The notes beneath the pieces are model-generated. The model saw only the letters and a list, made by a program, of their open reading frames with translations. It made no database searches and had not been told where the DNA came from. A DNA stretch of 9,284 nucleotides from Actinomycetota bacterium (GTDB taxonomy: Bacteria; Actinomycetota; Thermoleophilia; Solirubrobacterales; Solirubrobacteraceae): NCBI GenBank assembly GCA_903970315.1, contig CAJCIJ010000104.1:1-9284 (forward strand). Direction: 5' to 3'. Positions 6,310 to 9,284 of this stretch are shown in pieces. The position numbers were made by a program, and so were the translations under genes. The first letter of the stretch is position 1, and each line of letters starts with the position of its first letter.

Positions 6310-7014
6310 ATGAGTGAGCCCGCCAACAGCGACGAGAAGGTCATGCTCATCACTGGCGCCTCGTCGGGCATCGGTGCGGCCACCGCCCGGCACGCCCGCG
6401 CCGCCGGATGGCGGGTGGTGCTGGCGGCGCGATCCGAGCAGCGGCTTGCCGACCTGGCCGACGAGCTCGGCGGGCCCGATGCCGCGCTGGCCGTGCGCTG
6501 TGACGTGACCGAGTGGGAGGACCAGCAGCGCATGGTCGCCGAATCGCTGGCCACCTTCGGGCGCATCGACGCGGCATTCGCCAACGCCGGATTCGGTGGT
6601 CCGCGTGGCTTTCGCTCCGACACACCCGAGCACTGGCGCGACATGGTGCTCACCAACGTCTACGGAGCTGCCCTGACCATCCGGGCCACGCTTGACGCGC
6701 TGGAACAGACCAAGGGCCATGTGCTGATCACGTCCAGTGTCGCGGGGCGGCGGGCGCTGCCCGGCTCGATGTACTCCGCCACCAAGCACGCGGTCACAGC
6801 GATGGGCGAGGCCCTGCGCCAGGACGTGGAAGGCACGGGAATCCGCGTAACCCTGATCGAGCCCGGCATGACCGACACGCCATTCTTTGACAACCGCCCC
6901 ACCAACGCACTCCAGGACGACGACATCGCGCGGGCCGTGATCTACGCGATCTCGCAGCCGCCACACGTGGACGTCAACGAGATCCTCGTGCGGCCCACAG
7001 CCCAGCAGGGCTAG
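6310..7014 (+). CDS. Short-chain dehydrogenase/reductase (classical SDR)
   Basis: A 234-residue soluble Rossmann-fold oxidoreductase using NAD(H) or NADP(H). Cofactor-binding TGASSGIG is at 15-22, the adenine-contacting Asp at 65 (CDV), and NAG at 92-94. The catalytic set is Asn116, Ser142, Tyr155 and Lys159 (YSATK), with the normal spacing. The PGM loop after the active site (IEPGMTDTPFF) and the C-terminal ending DVNEILVRPTAQQ are typical of a broad group of uncharacterised SDRs near serine/YdfG-like dehydrogenases. An arginine at 41 after the second strand would favour NADP(H). Substrate unknown. The ATG at 6310 has only a weak upstream GAAAG. It diverges from the mod operon across 130 nt, with nothing that ties it functionally to molybdenum. 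Confidence 0.92.
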   Translation: MSEPANSDEKVMLITGASSGIGAATARHARAAGWRVVLAARSEQRLADLADELGGPDAALAVRCDVTEWEDQQRMVAESLATFGRIDAAFANAGFGGPRGFRSDTPEHWRDMVLTNVYGAALTIRATLDALEQTKGHVLITSSVAGRRALPGSMYSATKHAVTAMGEALRQDVEGTGIRVTLIEPGMTDTPFFDNRPTNALQDDDIARAVIYAISQPPHVDVNEILVRPTAQQG

Positions 7015-7108
7015 ATCCTGCGGGCCCCGCGACACCTCCCACTTGCGCGACGCAGGGGCCGGCAAGACCGACGAGGGTTGCCGCACCCTGAGTTCCGGCA
7101 CAGAATGT

Positions 7109-7124
7109 GGCATCATTAGATGCC
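7109..7124. promoter_or_regulatory. Palindrome upstream of vapBC, candidate autoregulatory operator
   Basis: GGCATC-ATTA-GATGCC is a perfect inverted repeat with 6-bp arms, 27 nt before the antitoxin ATG. GATGC recurs at 7131-7135. Ribbon-helix-helix antitoxins commonly bind such repeats over their own promoter, alone or complexed with the toxin. A ribosome binding site, AAAGG (7142-7146), lies between the palindrome and the start. Confidence 0.55.
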
Positions 7125-7151
7125 TCGATTGATGCGTAGCGAAAGGCTCCC

Positions 7152-7349
7152 ATGAGGACGACACTGGCGTTGGATGACGACCTGGTCGCGGAGGCGCAGC
7201 GGCTCACTGGCACGACCGCTAAGAGCGCACTTGTGCGAACGGCGCTTTGCGCGCTGGTGGAGCGCGAGAGTGCACGACGGCTGGCACGCCTGGGCGGAAG
7301 TGAGCCCGCACTCGAGGTTCCGCCTCGGCGCCGCAGTCAGCAGCAGTGA
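7152..7349 (+). CDS. vapB: VapB-type antitoxin (ribbon-helix-helix)
   Basis: A 65-residue antitoxin. The N-terminus MRTTLALDDDLVAEAQRLTG is the strand-helix start of a ribbon-helix-helix DNA-binding fold, followed by the second helix (KSALVRTALCALVERESARR). The tail ending PRRRSQQQ is basic and probably flexible; in this family the tail occupies the toxin active site. Length and the sequence pattern match short VapB antitoxins often found in actinobacteria. The stop TGA overlaps the toxin GTG start by 4 nt, so the two are translationally coupled, with antitoxin first. AAAGG at 7142-7146 gives a well-placed ribosome binding site. The palindrome upstream suggests self-repression. Confidence 0.9.
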   Translation: MRTTLALDDDLVAEAQRLTGTTAKSALVRTALCALVERESARRLARLGGSEPALEVPPRRRSQQQ

Positions 7350-7729
7350 TTCTGGTTGACACCTCTGTCTGGATCAACCATCTGCAGACGGGAGACCAGG
7401 CCCTGGCAGCCCTCCTCGAGCAAGACGTGGTTCTTGCTCATCCCTGGGTCGTTGGTGAGCTGGCACTGGGCAACATCACCAACCGCACCGAGATCCTGCG
7501 GCTGCTGACGGACCTGCCGCGGGCGGAGGTCGTCGGCGACGGCGAACTCCTGGACTGGATCGAGCGCGGCCGCCTTTATGGAGCCGGCGTGGGCTACGTG
7601 GACGCACAGCTTCTCGCCTCGACCAAGGTCCGGCCGGAAACCTCTCTGTGGACTGCGGACAGGCGGCTTGCGGGCGTGGCAGACGGTCTCGGGATCGGCT
7701 TTGCGCCGCATCTGGGCAGCAACCGATAG
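7346..7729 (+). CDS. vapC: VapC-type toxin, PIN-domain ribonuclease
   Basis: A 127-residue PIN-domain endoribonuclease; relatives cleave tRNA or rRNA in a magnesium-dependent manner and halt translation unless held by the antitoxin. The four acidic active-site residues are present: Asp5 (ILVDTSVWI), Glu38 (VVGELALG), Asp86 (GYVDAQLLAS) and Asp105 (LWTADRRL). The length is that of an intact VapC and there is no frame damage, so the toxin is predicted to be functional. Translation starts at GTG 7346 within the antitoxin stop. The target RNA cannot be inferred. The nearby tRNA-Phe need not be connected. The pair lies between chromosomal metabolism and integrase debris, which fits its mobile habit. 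Confidence 0.93.
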   Translation: MILVDTSVWINHLQTGDQALAALLEQDVVLAHPWVVGELALGNITNRTEILRLLTDLPRAEVVGDGELLDWIERGRLYGAGVGYVDAQLLASTKVRPETSLWTADRRLAGVADGLGIGFAPHLGSNR

Positions 7730-7745
7730 TCAAACGTCACATCGC

Positions 7746-7760
7746 GGCGGCGACACCGCC
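7746..7760 (+). terminator. Weak hairpin after vapC
   Basis: GGCGG-CGACA-CCGCC, a 5-bp all-G/C stem starting 16 nt after the vapC stop codon. No T tract follows. Position is the only support for a terminator role. Confidence 0.25.
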
Positions 7761-7803
7761 AGCCGGACCGCCGACGAGGGCGAAGGGACTGGGGACTTTC
7801 CTA

Positions 7804-7876
7804 TGGCGAGACCCGGACTCGAACCGGGGACACCACGATTTTCAGTCGTGTGCTCTACCAACTGAGCTATCTCGCC
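7804..7876 (-). tRNA. tRNA-Phe (anticodon GAA)
   Basis: A 73-nt cloverleaf on the minus strand. The acceptor stem GGCGAGA (complement of 7876-7870) pairs with TCTCGCC (7811-7805), and the discriminator A is at 7804. The D arm is GCTC...GAGC. The anticodon arm is CACGA-CTGAAAA-TCGTG, giving anticodon GAA. The variable loop is 5 nt, and the T arm CCCGG-TTCGAGT-CCGGG carries the TTCGA signature. All stems pair fully. The 3' CCA is not encoded and must be added. The 5' end is 10 nt from the stop codon of the integrase remnant, so any native upstream promoter would lie in integrase-derived sequence. Confidence 0.97.
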
Positions 7877-7886
7877 GAAATGCCTG

Positions 7887-8243
7887 CTAAACAGCCACTA
7901 AACGCCTCTTCGCCCGCGGCAGTTTTCCGGCTATGGGCCCACCTATGGGCCCACCCTGCTGCGGAGAAGGGGTCGTCGAGGGGGCTGAAAGCAGCGTCAT
8001 CGCCTCAACCCTAGCCGTTTGGAACTGCTCGTTGAGCGTCACCGGCGACGCCCCCTCGTAGCGACGGATCATGCGGCCATAGGTTTCGGAGATCATCTGG
8101 ATGCTCGTGCCACACCAGCCCGCGATCGTCGCCAGCGAGAGCCCAGCCTGCAGGCAGCAGCTCATAAAGGTGTGGCGTGCCGCGTAGGGCGTCGCGTTCC
8201 TTAGGTCTGCAAACTGGGCGAAGTCGGCGGCCACCTGGCGCAC
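7887..8243 (-). pseudogene. Tyrosine recombinase (integrase), N-terminally truncated remnant
   Basis: The final 118 residues of a tyrosine integrase. TPYAARHTF (18-26) carries the second catalytic Arg with Tyr in place of the usual His of HxxR. WCGTSIQM (43-50) replaces the LGH box, a form known in actinobacterial integrases. ETYGRMI supplies the nucleophile Tyr55. The first catalytic Arg, the catalytic Lys and the arm-binding and core-binding domains should lie about 250 residues upstream. They are absent: the frame continues to a stop near 8427 without integrase-like sequence. The fragment cannot catalyse recombination. The 5' limit given is the first GTG in frame and is arbitrary. The tail holds a 12-bp in-frame duplication (GGPIGGPI). 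It is a relic of an element that entered near tRNA-Phe. Confidence 0.75.
7931..7954. repeat. Perfect 12-bp tandem duplication
   Basis: CTATGGGCCCAC occurs twice head to tail. It lies in the 3' part of the integrase remnant, where 12 bp preserves the frame and gives a repeated GGPI. It looks like a slippage duplication. Confidence 0.8.
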
Positions 8244-8547
8244 GACGCGGAGCGTAGCGACGCTGAGCAGCAGGGATGCCTTTGGGGACAGCCTGGACGG
8301 CTGGCCGGAGCACGGATGCTTGAGCGGGGGAAGGTGCGCTGTGGGCGTGTGGCGAGAGCCTGGGGCTGGGTCGACTGGGGCTATCGGTGGCGGCGTGAAG
8401 CGGTCACGGCGGCGGCGGGGTCAGGGCCAGGACGGCGTTGAGCTGAGCCGATGCGAGCGGCCGCAACGCGTCGCGGGACAATGCCTGTGACCTCTGCGAT
8501 GGCTGTCATCAGTGTAATCGCAGCGTCTCCTGTGCTACGGTAGGCAC
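8244..8547. other. Gene-poor stretch upstream of the 8548 gene
   Basis: No intact gene was found. On the minus strand, a fragment ending at a stop about 8401 reads SRDALRPLASAQLNAVLAL with strongly G/C third positions, which suggests the tail of a decayed gene. A separate 42-codon minus frame (8381-8509, ATG start) resembles nothing I know. AGCGT-AGCG-ACGCT at 8251-8264 is a small hairpin. The rest looks like scrambled remains between the integrase relic and the next gene. Confidence 0.4.
8536..8541 (+). promoter_or_regulatory. Candidate -10 element, leaderless start of the 8548 gene
   Basis: TACGGT, preceded by TGTGC, sits 6 nt before the A of ATG 8548, so transcription would begin at or next to the start codon. 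No ribosome binding site is visible, as expected for a leaderless mRNA, which is common in actinobacteria. The -35 is poor. Confidence 0.5.
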
Positions 8548-8976
8548 ATGTCCGCCGTCGCTGCCCGCACCCGCTCGGAGTACGTCCGCTCCCTGCCGAC
8601 GCTCTCGCAGGCCGCCACCTTCATCGGCCTTGACACCGGCGGCATGAGTCGCGCGGTCAGCTCGCTGGGCATCGAGCCGTACCCATGGGGCCGGCGCGAC
8701 AAGCACCTCGGAGCTGCCGCCATCCTGCGGGTCGCTCGGATCGCGCAGCGCGCGTCGCTGGAGGAGGTGGCCGGCGCCATCCTCGAATGGACCGAGTCAA
8801 ACCACCCCGAGTCGCTGGCGCAGACCACGGCGGAGATCGACGAGTTCTTCGCGGCGCTTCCCGAGGCCACCGCCACGGCGCCCGACGAATTCCTGGCCGA
8901 GCTGCGCGCCGCGCTGCCTGAGCAGTGGGCGCGCAAGGCCGAGGAGATCTGGCGCGCTCACGGTTGCAGCGTGTAG
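8548..8976 (+). CDS. Hypothetical protein with probable helix-turn-helix
   Basis: A 142-residue protein that I do not recognise as a named family. Residues about 17-45 (LPTLSQAATFIGLDTGGMSR onward) have the pattern of a helix-turn-helix. They are followed by a basic KHLGAAAILRVARIAQ segment and SLEEVAGAILEW, loosely like the body of MerR-type regulators. The C-terminal half is acidic and helical, with EFFAALPE, EFLAELRAALPE and ARKAEEIWRAHG. No membrane segment or catalytic motif is seen. Third codon positions are strongly G/C, so it is very likely translated. It has a leaderless-type promoter. Its last 19 nt overlap the convergent gene. A small DNA-binding protein beside an integrase relic may be a leftover element regulator, but it could equally be a host gene. 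Confidence 0.75.
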   Translation: MSAVAARTRSEYVRSLPTLSQAATFIGLDTGGMSRAVSSLGIEPYPWGRRDKHLGAAAILRVARIAQRASLEEVAGAILEWTESNHPESLAQTTAEIDEFFAALPEATATAPDEFLAELRAALPEQWARKAEEIWRAHGCSV

Positions 8977-9284
8977 TAGTCGCCGCGGTAGGCGTCGCTC
9001 TTGGGGCCGCGCCGGAAGCCGAAGTCAGCGAGCTCAGGCGCGGTCAGCGCGATGGCGCCGTCCAGGACGAGGCCGACGCGCCCGGCTCCGATCGTCTTAC
9101 GGTCGATCGCCACGGTCACCCACACGAGTAGCCACAGCGCGACCAAGTACTCGGCGCGCAGCGCGGGGTCCTCGACGTCCTTGCACACGGCGGCGGCGGT
9201 GATGAGATGAGGCGCGGGCTCGCCGCTCGGCGAGCCCGGCTGGAAGTGCCAGGCGAGGATGGCTGCGACCCGGTTGTCGTTGCG
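8958..9284 (-). CDS. Hypothetical protein, N-terminus beyond the window
   Basis: The frame is open from the right edge to TGA (complement of 8958-8960), giving 108 visible residues. The segment ALRAEYLVALWLLVWVTVAI is hydrophobic enough for one membrane helix or a buried core helix. It is followed by RKTIGAGRVGLVLDGAIALT and an aromatic, charged end, DAYRGDYYTLQP. An internal GTG (9186-9188) could start a 76-residue form, but coding-like composition continues to the edge, so a longer gene is more likely. I cannot assign a family. It is convergent and overlaps the 8548 gene by 19 nt. Confidence 0.6.
   Translation of the reverse strand, partial: RNDNRVAAILAWHFQPGSPSGEPAPHLITAAAVCKDVEDPALRAEYLVALWLLVWVTVAIDRKTIGAGRVGLVLDGAIALTAPELADFGFRRGPKSDAYRGDYYTLQP
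9215..9238. repeat. Perfect 10-bp inverted repeat with 4-nt loop
   Basis: CGGGCTCGCC-GCTC-GGCGAGCCCG, a very stable hairpin inside the partial gene at the right edge, where it encodes the Gly-Ser-Pro-Ser-Gly-Glu region. No T tract follows on either strand. Confidence 0.8.

Noticed and set aside
6264..6317. Seventeen-codon ORF overlapping the dehydrogenase start
   Set aside because: No good ribosome binding site and no coding bias; the overlap with the start is probably accidental.
6180..6656. Upstream extension of the HTH-TOBE frame to an ATG at 6656
   Set aside because: The extension is antisense to the dehydrogenase gene and encodes Ser/Arg/Pro-rich sequence unrelated to regulators. Homologous sequence begins only around the TTG at 6179.
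8350..8360. TGGCGAGA copy resembling the tRNA-Phe 3' end, as a possible att site
   Set aside because: Only 8 contiguous bases match, and similarity ends quickly. A match that short is easily found by chance in 9 kb.
8541..8547. TAGGCAC before the 8548 gene as a further copy of the mod operator
   Set aside because: A single 7-mer without the paired half-site; most of it lies between the -10 and the start codon.
1..9284. CRISPR arrays, insertion sequences or an rRNA operon
   Set aside because: No regularly spaced repeats, no transposase motifs with terminal repeats, and no rRNA sequence were seen.

Overview
The window reads as a high-GC Actinomycetota chromosome. Third codon positions are strongly G/C, GTG and TTG starts occur, one gene appears leaderless, and the protein families are typical of the phylum. 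The toxin-antitoxin pair and the MoaA resemble those of Thermoleophilia/Solirubrobacterales, but that placement is only an impression. The left two thirds is ordinary chromosomal metabolism. The right third, from about 7.1 kb, looks accessory.

Layout. Positions 1-92 hold the 3' end of an unidentified plus-strand gene. An APC-superfamily permease (77-1726, minus) follows. A divergent intergenic region (1727-1994) separates it from moaA (1995-3023, plus), the first enzyme of molybdenum cofactor synthesis. Convergent with moaA is a tight three-gene molybdate/tungstate operon read leftwards: an HTH-TOBE (Mop) regulator (6179-5784), the binding protein modA (5783-4891, interrupted by a -1 frame disruption) and a fused permease-ATPase modBC (4888-3092). 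Together these form a compact module of metalate sensing, metalate uptake and first-step cofactor synthesis. A short-chain dehydrogenase (6310-7014, plus) diverges from the operon.

The accessory side holds a VapBC-type toxin-antitoxin pair (7152-7729) with a palindrome upstream, a tRNA-Phe(GAA) on the minus strand (7804-7876), and an N-terminally truncated tyrosine integrase whose stop codon lies 10 nt from the tRNA 5' end. A mostly gene-free 300-nt stretch follows, then a small probable DNA-binding protein (8548-8976) and an unidentified convergent gene running off the right edge.

Four points deserve a second look. (1) The 5' region of the APC permease can form two mutually exclusive stems, one of which hides the ribosome binding site. 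(2) The 8-mer CATAGGCA, within degenerate TGnCnA-N9-TAGGCA inverted repeats, occurs both at the mod operon promoter and between the permease and moaA; this suggests a shared operator for the HTH-TOBE regulator. (3) The modA disruption sits exactly on an in-phase X_XXY_YYZ heptamer. (4) The integrase remnant is on the 5' side of the tRNA, the opposite of the usual island arrangement.
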